From Halomonas daqiaonensis (GTDB taxonomy: Bacteria; Pseudomonadota; Gammaproteobacteria; Pseudomonadales; Halomonadaceae): 64,000 nucleotides of DNA. Where the stretch lies: NCBI RefSeq assembly GCF_900109725.1, contig NZ_FOBC01000014.1, positions 33,489 to 97,488 on the forward strand. Direction: 5' to 3'. Numbering within the stretch: the first letter of the stretch is position 1; every line of letters begins with the position of its first letter. The notes under the pieces are model-generated. The model did not search any database. It was not told the DNA's origin and saw only the letters and a program-made list of their open reading frames with translations. This document shows, piece by piece, positions 46,497 through 54,959 of this stretch. A program made the position numbers and the translations under genes.

Positions 46497-47354
46497 TTAT
46501 TCGTTACCCAAATCGGGAAGGCCGGCTACCGGTTTCTGGTAGGTATCGACGAAATTCGGCATGTGCCCCGGAATCGCAGGGATGGTCACACCCGGGATGT
46601 ATCCATTGACAATATCCCCCCATTCACCGGATTCATAGATGGCCAGGATTCCCTGATTCAGGTCGCCGAGAATCTCCTGGGGGTCATCCTTGGATACCGC
46701 CAGCGCCAGCGGTGCACGTATGAAGATCTTGCCCGCCATCTTCACTGGCTTGCCAGCGTTGATGTACTCTTGGGCGGAGGTGTCGTCGACGATCACGGAA
46801 GAGATACGACCGATCGCCATGTCATCAACTGCGGTAACATAATTGTCGTATTTGGCCAGCTCGACATCGATATCACTGGAATTCACCACGTTCTCTTCCA
46901 TCCAGGCCTGCTGGGAAGAGCCGCCCTGCACGCCCACGCGGGCCCCGCAACAAACGGCGGTAAAGACGTTGAGTTCGGAATCTTCGGGCACCAGCACGAC
47001 GTCGTTGGTTTCCCACCAGGGGATAGTGAAGTCGATGTTCTCGCTACGCTCTTCGGTGACAGTGAGGCCGGTGGCAAGAATATCGATCTTCTCCGCCGCG
47101 AGTGCCGGAATCAGCGATGGGAACGGCATATCCTGGAACTCTATCTCGATGCCTCTCTCCTCGGCGATTGCCTCCATGGCATCAATGGCAATCCCCTTGA
47201 ACTCTCCCCCTTCAACATAGGCCCAGGGTGGGAAGGAGGCCTCGACGCCGACTGTGTAAGGATCCTGTGCAGAGGCGGACGACGCCATTCCGCTGCCGAT
47301 AACCATGGTCCCCATCAGGGCGGCAGGCAGAAGCGATGCTTTTATTCCTTTCAT
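46497..47354 (-). CDS. Periplasmic amino acid-binding protein of the second importer
   Basis: Receptor of 285 residues with a signal peptide ending ASA at about residue 29. Family-3 binding-protein blocks are YTVGVEASFPPWAYVEGGEFKGIAIDAMEAIAEE, MPFPSLIPALAAEKIDILATGLTVTEER and the INAGKPVKMAG region. An adjacent CC pair (VFTAVCCGARVGVQGG) replaces the usual G-x-x-V-G lead, which is unusual. It is first in the operon. The region 47355-47645 upstream (291 bases), shared with the end of selO, shows no clear operator or gene. Confidence 0.86.
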   Translation of the reverse strand: MKGIKASLLPAALMGTMVIGSGMASSASAQDPYTVGVEASFPPWAYVEGGEFKGIAIDAMEAIAEERGIEIEFQDMPFPSLIPALAAEKIDILATGLTVTEERSENIDFTIPWWETNDVVLVPEDSELNVFTAVCCGARVGVQGGSSQQAWMEENVVNSSDIDVELAKYDNYVTAVDDMAIGRISSVIVDDTSAQEYINAGKPVKMAGKIFIRAPLALAVSKDDPQEILGDLNQGILAIYESGEWGDIVNGYIPGVTIPAIPGHMPNFVDTYQKPVAGLPDLGNE

Positions 47355-47645
47355 GATCGTCTCACTTGTTGGTGGATTTTGTTATTTCACCAACTACATA
47401 TGAGTACGTCGTTTCACAACTGTCAAATCAAAGGGGGAATCCACTCCACGGCTCCTATGCAGGGAACCCGTGTGGCCATGCCCACGAAGACGTGACCCCT
47501 CGAGCTCCTGGCACAGTGACATGCCGAACGGCTGATCGAATACCTGCAACGGATGGCGTTACAGATTCTTCGGAAGAGTGGAGTGCCACCAAGCCTCAGG
47601 AATCGTTTCGATTGGCGGAGGAGGCGCTTATTGCTGCAAGCCTGC

Positions 47646-49130
47646 TCAGGTCCCGCAGAAGGTGCGGAATACGGCCTCGGTGGGCGGTGCCGGCAGGGCA
47701 TATGCCTCGCGGCCGGGCTGCTCGGTGAAGGGATCGGCCAGCACCTCACGCAGCGTCTCGAAGTACGTGAAGTCCCCCTCGGCGGCAGCGGCCAGGGCCT
47801 CCTCGACCTTGTGGTTACGGGGAATATACAGAGGGTTGACCGTGCGTATTTGCTCGGCGATCGCCTTCCTGTCGACGTCCTCCCGAACCAGCCGCTCGCG
47901 CCAGCGGGGCAGCCATTCCTCGATGCCTTCCCGAACCTCGAACAGCTCGAGCAGCGCGGGGGCATCCTCATCGACCGCCTCGCTCAGGCGGCGGAAGGCC
48001 AGCGTGAAGTCGGCACGACCGGCCTGCATGGCCTCAAGGAAGGCCTCGACCAACACACGGTCGCCCTCCTCCTCCTTCTCCAGCCCGAGCTTCTCGCGCA
48101 TCACCGCCAGCCACTCGGCCTCGTACTGCCCCTCGAAGGCCTCGATCACCGCGGTGGCACGTTCCACCCCGCGCTCCTGGTCATCATCGATCAGCGGTAA
48201 CAGGGTCTCGGCGAAACGCGCCAGATTCCATCGGGCGATCCACGGCTGGTTGCGATAGGCATAGCGGCCACCCTCGTCGATGGAGCTGAACACCGTGGCC
48301 GGGTCATAGGCCTCCATGAAGGCGCAGGGGCCATAATCGATGGTCTCGCCGGCGATACTGCAGTTGTCGGTGTTCATCACCCCATGGATGAAGCCCAGGC
48401 CCATCCACTTCGCCACCAGTGCCGCCTGGCGAGCCTGTGCCGCTTCCACCAGGGCCAGGTAGCGCTCGCTTTCCTGTCTGTCGGCAAGCTCGGGCCCCAG
48501 AAGATGTGGATAGTGACGCTCGATGGCCAGGTCGGCCAGGGTACGCACGGCATCAAGGTCTTCGCGCGCGGCGAAGTACTGGAAGGTGCCCACTCGCAGG
48601 TGGCTGGCGGCAACGCGGGTCAGCACGGCACCGTGTTCCGGCACTCGCCGGAACACGCGTTCGCCGGTGGTCACCGCGGCCAGGGCCCGAGTGGTGGGCA
48701 CACCCAGGATAAACATCGCTTCGCTGACCAGGTATTCGCGCAATACCGGGCCCAGGGGGGCACGGCCATCGGCGCCGCGCGAGAAGGGCGTGCAGCCGGC
48801 ACCCTTGAGCTGGATATCGCGCAGCCGGCCCTCGCGGTCGGTCACCTCGCCGAGCAGCACCGCCCGGCCGTCGCCCAGGCGGGGGTTGAAGTGGCCGAAC
48901 TGGTGGCCGGCATAGGCCTGCGCCAGCGGCTCGGCGCCTTCCGGCACGGTATTGCCCGCGAACCACTCGGCGGCCTGGCGCTCGTCGAAGACGGCCAGAT
49001 CGAAGCCCAACTGCTCGGCCAGCGGCCGATTGAAGGCCACCAGCCGCGGCGCCTTCACCGCCACAGGATCGAAGCGCAGGTAGAAACGCTCGGGCAGGCG
49101 GGCGTAGCGAAGGGTGAACTCGGGAAACAT
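47646..49130 (-). CDS. selO: Protein adenylyltransferase SelO
   Basis: Pseudokinase of 494 residues that transfers AMP to serine, threonine or tyrosine. Family blocks: QAYAGHQFGHFNPRLGDGRAVLLGEV, QLKGAGCTPFSRGADGRAPLGPVLREYLVSEAM, GFIHGVMNTDNCSIAGETIDYGPCAFMEAYDP and the late PLYIPRNHKVEEAL. It ends in FCGT, so Cys stands at the antepenultimate position where animal SelO has selenocysteine. The protein is a normal length. It is monocistronic and linked to redox stress in studied bacteria. Confidence 0.95.
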   Translation of the reverse strand: MFPEFTLRYARLPERFYLRFDPVAVKAPRLVAFNRPLAEQLGFDLAVFDERQAAEWFAGNTVPEGAEPLAQAYAGHQFGHFNPRLGDGRAVLLGEVTDREGRLRDIQLKGAGCTPFSRGADGRAPLGPVLREYLVSEAMFILGVPTTRALAAVTTGERVFRRVPEHGAVLTRVAASHLRVGTFQYFAAREDLDAVRTLADLAIERHYPHLLGPELADRQESERYLALVEAAQARQAALVAKWMGLGFIHGVMNTDNCSIAGETIDYGPCAFMEAYDPATVFSSIDEGGRYAYRNQPWIARWNLARFAETLLPLIDDDQERGVERATAVIEAFEGQYEAEWLAVMREKLGLEKEEEGDRVLVEAFLEAMQAGRADFTLAFRRLSEAVDEDAPALLELFEVREGIEEWLPRWRERLVREDVDRKAIAEQIRTVNPLYIPRNHKVEEALAAAAEGDFTYFETLREVLADPFTEQPGREAYALPAPPTEAVFRTFCGT

Positions 49131-49227
49131 GGCGACTCCGATCGGCGGCCGAGGCCCGGCCTGGGATGAATACCCGAGTATAACGCTCAGGTTTGCAGCT
49201 TTCGACCTGTCGCCGTCCTGGCCTGCC

Positions 49228-50100
49228 TCAGGCCAAGGGGCCTGCCGGAGAAAGTTGCTCGCGAATCAGCTCGGCCAGGCGCCGGGCCGGCTCGGTGGGC
49301 CGCCGGGCGGCACGGTGCAGGGCCAGCTCCACGGAAGGCAGCGGCGGCAGGCCGCTCGTTTCGTCCAGGGCGCGCAGTTGAGGCGTCAGCATGCTGCGGG
49401 TCACCACCACGATGGCCAGCCCCGCCTGCACCACCGGGCCCAGCCCGACCATGGATTGGCTCATGTAGGCCACCCGCCAGTCGCGACCGGCGGCGGCCAG
49501 CGCCTCCTCGGCGACCTCGCGGAAGAGGTCGGCACCGGGTGAGTAGAGCCCCAGGGGAAGCGGGTCGGACAGCGCAGGCTGGTACTGCAACCCGACCGCC
49601 CAGGCCAGCGGCTCGCGACGGATCATCTCGCCTCCCGGAGAGTTTCGCTGGCGGGTGACCAGCGCCAGGTCCAGCTCGTCGGCGCGCACCCGCTCAAGCA
49701 GGTGAGCACTGGTGCCGCAGGTCACCTGCAGGCGAACCTCGGGGTAAAGCTGGTGGAACCAGGAGAACACCGAGGTGAGCAAGCTGGCGTAGTCCTCGGG
49801 AATCCCCAGGTTCAGCTCACCGGTGACGCGCCGCGCCCGCATGTCGGCCAAGGCCTCGTCATTGAGCGCCAGCAGCCGCCGAGCATGGCCCAGCAGGCGA
49901 TCCCCTTCGGCGGTGAAGCGCAGGCGGCGGCCCTCCCGCTCGTGCAGGGAAATGCCCAGCGCCCCCTCCAGCCGCTGCAGCTGCATGCTGACGGTGGACT
50001 GAGTATAGGCAAGGCGCCGCGCAGCACCGGTGACGCTGCCCGTGTCGGCGACGGCCACCAGGGTACGCAGCAGGACGAGATCCAGGGTCGGGGCGCGCAT
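49228..50100 (-). CDS. LysR-family regulator, divergent to DMT exporter
   Basis: Regulator of 290 residues. HTH: LDLVLLRTLVAVADTGSVTGAARRLAYTQSTVSMQLQRLEGALGISLHER, with the substrate domain starting GELNLGIPEDYASLLTSVF. The ATG at 50100 is preferred; an upstream TTG at 50136 is unlikely. It is divergent from an EamA-type exporter across 107 bases, a common arrangement in which the regulator controls the exporter. An A/T-rich stretch at 50105-50150 between them is the likely promoter-operator zone. Confidence 0.9.
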   Translation of the reverse strand: MRAPTLDLVLLRTLVAVADTGSVTGAARRLAYTQSTVSMQLQRLEGALGISLHEREGRRLRFTAEGDRLLGHARRLLALNDEALADMRARRVTGELNLGIPEDYASLLTSVFSWFHQLYPEVRLQVTCGTSAHLLERVRADELDLALVTRQRNSPGGEMIRREPLAWAVGLQYQPALSDPLPLGLYSPGADLFREVAEEALAAAGRDWRVAYMSQSMVGLGPVVQAGLAIVVVTRSMLTPQLRALDETSGLPPLPSVELALHRAARRPTEPARRLAELIREQLSPAGPLA

Positions 50101-50207
50101 CGATACATCACCAATCTTGATGAACAGAATCAACAATGATCGTTATCGTGATGTTTGTGAACCCCCTAGGATGGCCTCGTCACCCACAGAGCAAGAAGGT
50201 CATCACC

Positions 50208-51095
50208 ATGTACAGCCAGACATCCGGACTCACACGCTTCTCCTGGCATGGCGCCGGCGCCGCCGGGCTGGCGGTGGTGCTCTGGGCGCTGGTACCTCTG
50301 CTGGTGAGTGCCGCCGGGGAACTGCCGCCGCTGCGCCTCTCGGCCCTGGCGCTGCTGGCCGGAGCCCTGGGCACCCTGCCCATGGCCCGCGGCCGCAAGC
50401 GCCGCGAGGGGTCGCTCTCGAAGGGCCATGGCGTGGTGGTCCACCTCGGCGTTCCGCTGCTGATGGCCGGGGCGGTGGGGGCCAGCTTCGCCAGCCTTTC
50501 CTTGGCGCCAGCCGCCGAGGCGGCACTGATCATCTACTCCTGGCCGGTGCTTTTCCTGCTGGCCAGCCGCTGGCTGGTACTGCGCCACATCCCGCGCACC
50601 ACGGTGATTGGAGCCTTGCTGGCGTTCTCGGGTGCCGCCCTGCTGGTCGCGCCCCAGGCCCTGGCGAGCGGCTTTTCAGGCGCCTGGAGCGGCTACCTGC
50701 TGGCGCTGGTGGCGGCGCTTTGCTGGGCGCTCTATTCGCTGGCCTGCCAGGTGCCGAGCTATCGGCTCGGCGAGCGCATGCCACACCTGCTGCTGATTGC
50801 CAGCGTGATGACCGGCGTCGCCAGCCTGGCCCTGGAGGGAGTGAGCGAACTGCCCTCGCCATCGGCACTGCTGGCTACTGCGGCCCTGGGCCTGGGCCCC
50901 TACGGCATCGCCATGCTCGCCTGGGATCGTGCGATGCGCGACCCGCAGGCGGGCCGGGTCGGCAACCTGGCCCACGCCGTGCCGGTCCTCGCTACACTTT
51001 TCCTGGTGCTGGCCGGTGTCACGGCGCCGGACTGGCGGCTACCGGTGGCGGCAGTGCTGGTGCTCGCCGGCAGCATGACCGCCTCCCACCGATAG
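50208..51095 (+). CDS. DMT-superfamily transporter (EamA-type exporter)
   Basis: Membrane protein of 295 residues with ten predicted helices in two EamA repeats (for example AALIIYSWPVLFLLASRWLVLRHIPRTTVIGALLAFSGAALLVA in the first). It probably exports amino acids or metabolites. AGAAGG precedes the ATG at 50208. Its expression is likely driven by the divergent LysR regulator. No terminator is obvious after the stop. Confidence 0.85.
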   Translation: MYSQTSGLTRFSWHGAGAAGLAVVLWALVPLLVSAAGELPPLRLSALALLAGALGTLPMARGRKRREGSLSKGHGVVVHLGVPLLMAGAVGASFASLSLAPAAEAALIIYSWPVLFLLASRWLVLRHIPRTTVIGALLAFSGAALLVAPQALASGFSGAWSGYLLALVAALCWALYSLACQVPSYRLGERMPHLLLIASVMTGVASLALEGVSELPSPSALLATAALGLGPYGIAMLAWDRAMRDPQAGRVGNLAHAVPVLATLFLVLAGVTAPDWRLPVAAVLVLAGSMTASHR

Positions 51096-51176
51096 CAGCA
51101 CGCGTTGCGCGTCACTCAAGGAAGGGACGTCCCGGCAGTCCTGTCACGGGCCACGCCAGACGCCTGACCGGCCCCG

Positions 51177-51848
51177 TCAGACGGCGCCGAGCCGGGTCCC
51201 GAAACGGCGCACGCTGGAAACGAAGTCGCTGAAGCGCTCACCCTGGATCAGCACGTGCTCACGCAACAGGCATTCCGCCCCCTCTGCGTCGCCGCGCTCG
51301 ATGGCTGCGAGGATCTCGCGGTGCTCGGCCAGGGAGCGGCTCATGCGCTTGCGGACCTGCAGTTGCAGGCGGCGATAGGGCTTGAGGCGTTGCTTGAGCT
51401 GGCGCGCTTCCTCGGCAAGGAAGCCATTGTGGCTGGCCGCGTAGATGGCGTGATGGAAGCCCTCGTTCTCGTAGTAGTACTCGTCGGTGTCGCCGGCCCT
51501 TGCGGCGGCTTCGCAGCGCACCATGGCCTCACGTAGGGCGACAAGCTCCTCCTCGGTGTTGCGCCGTGCGGCGAGCCGTCCGCACATGCCCTCCAGCTCC
51601 GCCATCACCTCGAACATCTCGATCAACTGGTCGAGGCCCACCCGGGCGACGAAGGTGCCCTTCTTGGGCGTCACCGTGACCAGGCCGCTGGCCACTAGCT
51701 GCTGGATGGCCTCGCGCACCGGCGTGCGCGAGACCTCGAAATCCTGGCACAGGGCCTCGGGGTCGAGACGCTCGCCGGGCGCCCGGCGGCCATTGATGAT
51801 GTCGTCCTCCAGGGCATCCCGGAGCCGCTGGGCGTTGGACCGTTTCAT
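51177..51848 (-). CDS. GntR-family (FadR subfamily) regulator of the malonate operon
   Basis: Regulator of 223 residues. Winged HTH: LRDALEDDIINGRRAPGERLDPEALCQDFEVSRTPVREAIQQLVASGLVTVTPKKGTFV; an FCD-type all-helical ligand domain follows, with metal-binding His residues (NEGFHHAIYAASHN and LAEHREILAAI). It faces the TRAP/malonate operon divergently, like MatR, which senses malonate in rhizobia. A 17-base palindrome in the shared promoter region is a candidate operator. GGAGGGGG precedes the ATG at 51848. Confidence 0.87.
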   Translation of the reverse strand: MKRSNAQRLRDALEDDIINGRRAPGERLDPEALCQDFEVSRTPVREAIQQLVASGLVTVTPKKGTFVARVGLDQLIEMFEVMAELEGMCGRLAARRNTEEELVALREAMVRCEAAARAGDTDEYYYENEGFHHAIYAASHNGFLAEEARQLKQRLKPYRRLQLQVRKRMSRSLAEHREILAAIERGDAEGAECLLREHVLIQGERFSDFVSSVRRFGTRLGAV

Positions 51849-51925
51849 GCGTTTTCCCCCTCCTTCCCTGCACCGATTCGGTGCCGAATACGGCAGGGCT
51901 TCCACCTTTGTCTAGCCCGTCCGAA

Positions 51926-51978
51926 TTGACACTAGTATAGCTAGAGGTCTATTGAAGTATACATCAGCATTGCTGATG
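51926..51978 (+). promoter_or_regulatory. Promoter and palindromic operator of the malonate operon
   Basis: TTGACA at 51926-51931 matches the -35 consensus. TATTGA at 51950-51955 is a possible -10 at 18-base spacing. Just downstream, CATCAGCA-T-TGCTGATG (51962-51978) is a perfect 8-bp inverted repeat with a one-base spacer, overlapping the likely start site. That is ideal for repression by the divergent GntR protein. A second GTATAC half (51957-51962) is also present. Confidence 0.55.
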
Positions 51979-52012
51979 AACATTTCACAACAACAACGTC
52001 CCTGGAGATGCC

Positions 52013-53014
52013 ATGAAATCCTCACTCACCCCCATTGTGGCGGGCCTGGCCCTGGCCGCCATCGCCGCAAGTTCCACCGCCTCCGCCCAGACCGTTCTGC
52101 GCGCCTCCCACCAGTTCCCCGGAGGACAGGGAGACGTGCGCGACGAGATGGTGCAGATGATGGCCGACAAGGTCGCAGAGGCTGACGTCGGTCTGGAAAT
52201 CCAGGTCTATCCCGGCCAGTCGCTGTTCAAGGCCGACGAGCAGTGGGGGGCCATGGTTCGCGGACGCCTGGACATCACCGCCCTACCGCTGGATTACGCC
52301 AGCGGTCGCCATCCCGAGTTCTCCGCCACCCTGATGCCCGGCCTGGTTCGCAACCACGAGCACGCCCAGCGCCTCAACGACTCCGAATTCATGGGCATGA
52401 TCAAGGAAGTCATCCGGGAAGGCGGTGCCCGGGTACTGGCCGATGCCTGGCTCTCGGGCGCCTTTGCGTCCAGCCTGAACTGCATCACCTCGCCGGACAC
52501 CGTGGAAGGACAGAACTTCCGCGCCGCCGGTCCTGCCTTCGAGCAGATGCTGGAGGCCGCAGGCGCCTCGATCGCCTCCATGCCTTCCTCGGAGATCTAT
52601 ACCGCCATGCAGACCGGCGTTCTGGATGCCGCCAATACGTCCTCCATGTCCTTCGTCTCCTACCGCCTCTACGAGCAGGTGGACTGCCTGACCGCGCCGG
52701 GCGAGCACGCCCTGTGGTTCATGTACGAGCCGATCCTGATCTCCGAGCAGGTCTGGCAGGATCTCGACGAGGCGCAGCAGGAGGCTCTGATGTCGGCCAG
52801 CCAGGAGGCCGAGGCGTTCTTCGCCGCCGAAGCCGCCAACCTCGACCAGCAGATGGTCGAGGTGTTCGAGGAGAACGGCGTCGAGGTGGTCAACATGAGC
52901 AAGGAGGACTACGACGCCTGGCTGGAAATCGCCAAGCAGAGCTCCTACAAGAACTTCGCCGATAGTGTCGAGAACGGCCAGGCACTGATCGACGCCGCCC
53001 TCGCGGTGGAATGA
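52013..53014 (+). CDS. TRAP transporter solute-binding protein (DctP family)
   Basis: Periplasmic receptor of 333 residues, signal peptide ending ASA (about residue 25). DctP-family landmarks: LRASHQFPGGQGDVRDEMVQMMADKV, GRLDITALPLDYASG and MPSSEIYTAMQTGVLDAANTSSMSF with the anion-binding Arg region before it. The operon suggests malonate as solute, and the dicarboxylate-like family supports that. Position 53046-53067 downstream holds a stem-loop that may set its higher level relative to the permeases. Confidence 0.87.
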   Translation: MKSSLTPIVAGLALAAIAASSTASAQTVLRASHQFPGGQGDVRDEMVQMMADKVAEADVGLEIQVYPGQSLFKADEQWGAMVRGRLDITALPLDYASGRHPEFSATLMPGLVRNHEHAQRLNDSEFMGMIKEVIREGGARVLADAWLSGAFASSLNCITSPDTVEGQNFRAAGPAFEQMLEAAGASIASMPSSEIYTAMQTGVLDAANTSSMSFVSYRLYEQVDCLTAPGEHALWFMYEPILISEQVWQDLDEAQQEALMSASQEAEAFFAAEAANLDQQMVEVFEENGVEVVNMSKEDYDAWLEIAKQSSYKNFADSVENGQALIDAALAVE

Positions 53015-53045
53015 CACCAACGCGCCGATCCAATCGGACCCGACC

Positions 53046-53067
53046 GGCCGCCCCTGCGAGGGCGGCC
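53046..53067 (+). other. Intercistronic stem-loop between dctP and dctQ
   Basis: A perfect 8-bp stem (53046-53053 GGCCGCCC with 53060-53067), six-base loop, no T tract. It is located 31 bases after the receptor stop and 24 bases before the small permease gene. Confidence 0.6.
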
Positions 53068-53090
53068 ATCCCGTCATATCGGAGGGCCTA

Positions 53091-53609
53091 ATGGAACACT
53101 CCCGCGCTGACGCCACGACGCCCGGCGGGCTCGTCGGCGGCTATATACGCCTGATGGACAGGCTCTCTCGCGCTACCGCCTATCTCGCCGCGGTGCTGTT
53201 CGTCGCCGGGGTAGTCGTTGTATGCCAGATGGTGTTCGTGCGCTATATCCTCGGCATGAGCACCAGCTGGCAGACCGAATTCACGGTCTTTTCCGTGACC
53301 GCCGCGATGCTGATGGGCAGTCCCTACGTCCTGATGACTGGCGGCCATGTCGCCGTCACCGTGCTGCCCGACGCTCTCTCGGGACTGCCGCGGAAGCTGA
53401 TGCGCCTGGCGGCCTCCCTGGTGGGTCTGGGTTTCTGTGCCGCCCTGGCCTATGCCTCCTGGGTGTATGTCGCCGAGGCCTGGCACGGCGAATGGACCAC
53501 CGGCTCCGTATGGAATCCGCCCCTGTGGCCGGCCCTGCTGCCCATGGCCGTCGGCATCACCTTGCTGACGCTGCAGTACGTCGCTGAAATCCTGCGCGGG
53601 GAGGAGTGA
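53091..53609 (+). CDS. TRAP transporter small permease (DctQ family)
   Basis: Membrane protein of 172 residues with four helices (VLFVAGVVVVCQMVFVRYILGMSTSWQTEFTVFSVTAAMLMGSPYVLMTGGHVAVTVLP is the core signature). It pairs with the large permease encoded next. GGAGGG precedes the ATG. Its stop overlaps a GTG at 53606 in the next gene, consistent with tight coupling. Confidence 0.87.
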   Translation: MEHSRADATTPGGLVGGYIRLMDRLSRATAYLAAVLFVAGVVVVCQMVFVRYILGMSTSWQTEFTVFSVTAAMLMGSPYVLMTGGHVAVTVLPDALSGLPRKLMRLAASLVGLGFCAALAYASWVYVAEAWHGEWTTGSVWNPPLWPALLPMAVGITLLTLQYVAEILRGEE

Positions 53610-53611
53610 TC

Positions 53612-54946
53612 ATGGATCCCGTCACTGCCGGCATTCTCGTCGCCATCGGCCTGATCGTGCTGATGGCCATCGGCACGCCAATCGCCTTCGCCCTGGGCGC
53701 CATTTCCCTGATCGCCCTGGTCGCCGACCGCGGCATGGTGGAGCTGACCTATTTCGGCGAGACCTTCTTCGATCGCATTGCCGAGTTCGGCTTCGTCGCT
53801 ATCCCCATGTTCATCATGATGGGTGCCGCGGTAGCCTCCTCGCCCACCGGACGCGACCTCTATCGTTCGCTGGATCTCTGGCTCGGCAAGCTGCCAGGTG
53901 GCCTGGCGATCTCCAACATCGGTGCTTGCACGATCTTCTCTGCCCTCTCGGGCTCATCACCCGCCACCTGTGCCGCCATCGGCAAGATGGGCATCCCCGA
54001 GATGCGCAAGCGCGGCTATCCGGATGGCGTGGCCGCCGGTTGCATCGCCGCGGGCGGCACCCTGGGCATCCTGATCCCGCCCTCGGTGACCATGATCATC
54101 TATGGCATCTCCACCGAGACCTCGATCGGACGCCTGTTCATCGCCGGCGTGGTGCCCGGCTTCATGCTCGCCGCACTCTTCATGATCTGGACCCTGATCG
54201 CCTGCAAGCTGGCCGGTGGCTACGACAACCCCATGGCCATCAACAGCGAGAAGGTCAAGCAGACGATCCGCCAGAACGTCGACGCCAACCTCAAGGCACT
54301 GGTCAGGGTGCTGCCCTTCCTGGGCGTGGTGCTCGGCATCCTCTTCGCCCTCTACGGCGGCGTGGCGACACCCTCGGAGGCCGCCGGTGTCGGCGCCTTC
54401 ATGTGCCTGTTGCTCGCCATCCTCATCTACCGCATGTGGCAGGTGAGGCCCATCAAGCTGATCATGCGCGATTCGCTGCGCGAGAGCGTGATGATCATGC
54501 TGATCATCGCCGCCGCCGAGGTCTTCGCCTATGCGCTGTCGTCGCTGTTCATCACCCAGACGGTAGCCGGCGCCATCGCCGATCTCGAGGTCAACCGCTG
54601 GGTGCTGATGGGGGTGATCAACGTCTTCCTGCTGGTCGCCGGATTCTTCCTGCCGCCGGTAGCGGTGATCGTGATGACGGCGCCGATCCTGCTGCCGATC
54701 ATCCTGTCGGCCAATTTCGATCCCTACTGGTTCGCGGTGATCCTGACCATCAACCTCGAGATCGGCCTGATCACGCCACCAGTGGGCCTCAACCTCTTCA
54801 TCATCAACAGCATCGCACCGGACATCTCCCTGCGTAACGTGCTGATGGGCAGCCTGCCCTACGCGCTGTGCATGGTCCTGGGGATCCTGCTGCTCTGCCT
54901 GTTCCCGGGGCTGGCCCTGTGGCTGCCCGACCTGCTGATGGGCTGA
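53612..54946 (+). CDS. TRAP transporter large permease (DctM family)
   Basis: Membrane protein of 444 residues with about 12 helices. Family blocks: AIGTPIAFALGAISLIALV, IPMFIMMGAAVASSPTGRDLYRSLDLWLGKLPGGLAISNIGACTIFSALSGSSPATCAAIGKM, and AGGTLGILIPPSVTMIIYGISTETSIGRLF. The ATG at 53612 follows GGGGAGGAG; an overlapping GTG at 53606 is an alternative. It forms the Na+- or H+-driven importer with DctQ, fed by DctP. Confidence 0.9.
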   Translation: MDPVTAGILVAIGLIVLMAIGTPIAFALGAISLIALVADRGMVELTYFGETFFDRIAEFGFVAIPMFIMMGAAVASSPTGRDLYRSLDLWLGKLPGGLAISNIGACTIFSALSGSSPATCAAIGKMGIPEMRKRGYPDGVAAGCIAAGGTLGILIPPSVTMIIYGISTETSIGRLFIAGVVPGFMLAALFMIWTLIACKLAGGYDNPMAINSEKVKQTIRQNVDANLKALVRVLPFLGVVLGILFALYGGVATPSEAAGVGAFMCLLLAILIYRMWQVRPIKLIMRDSLRESVMIMLIIAAAEVFAYALSSLFITQTVAGAIADLEVNRWVLMGVINVFLLVAGFFLPPVAVIVMTAPILLPIILSANFDPYWFAVILTINLEIGLITPPVGLNLFIINSIAPDISLRNVLMGSLPYALCMVLGILLLCLFPGLALWLPDLLMG

Positions 54947-54959
54947 AGGAGTCACCACC

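Noticed and set aside
47366..47728. 120-codon plus-strand frame between the ABC receptor and selO
   Set aside because: Runs into the 3' end of selO on the other strand, has no ribosome site and no motif.
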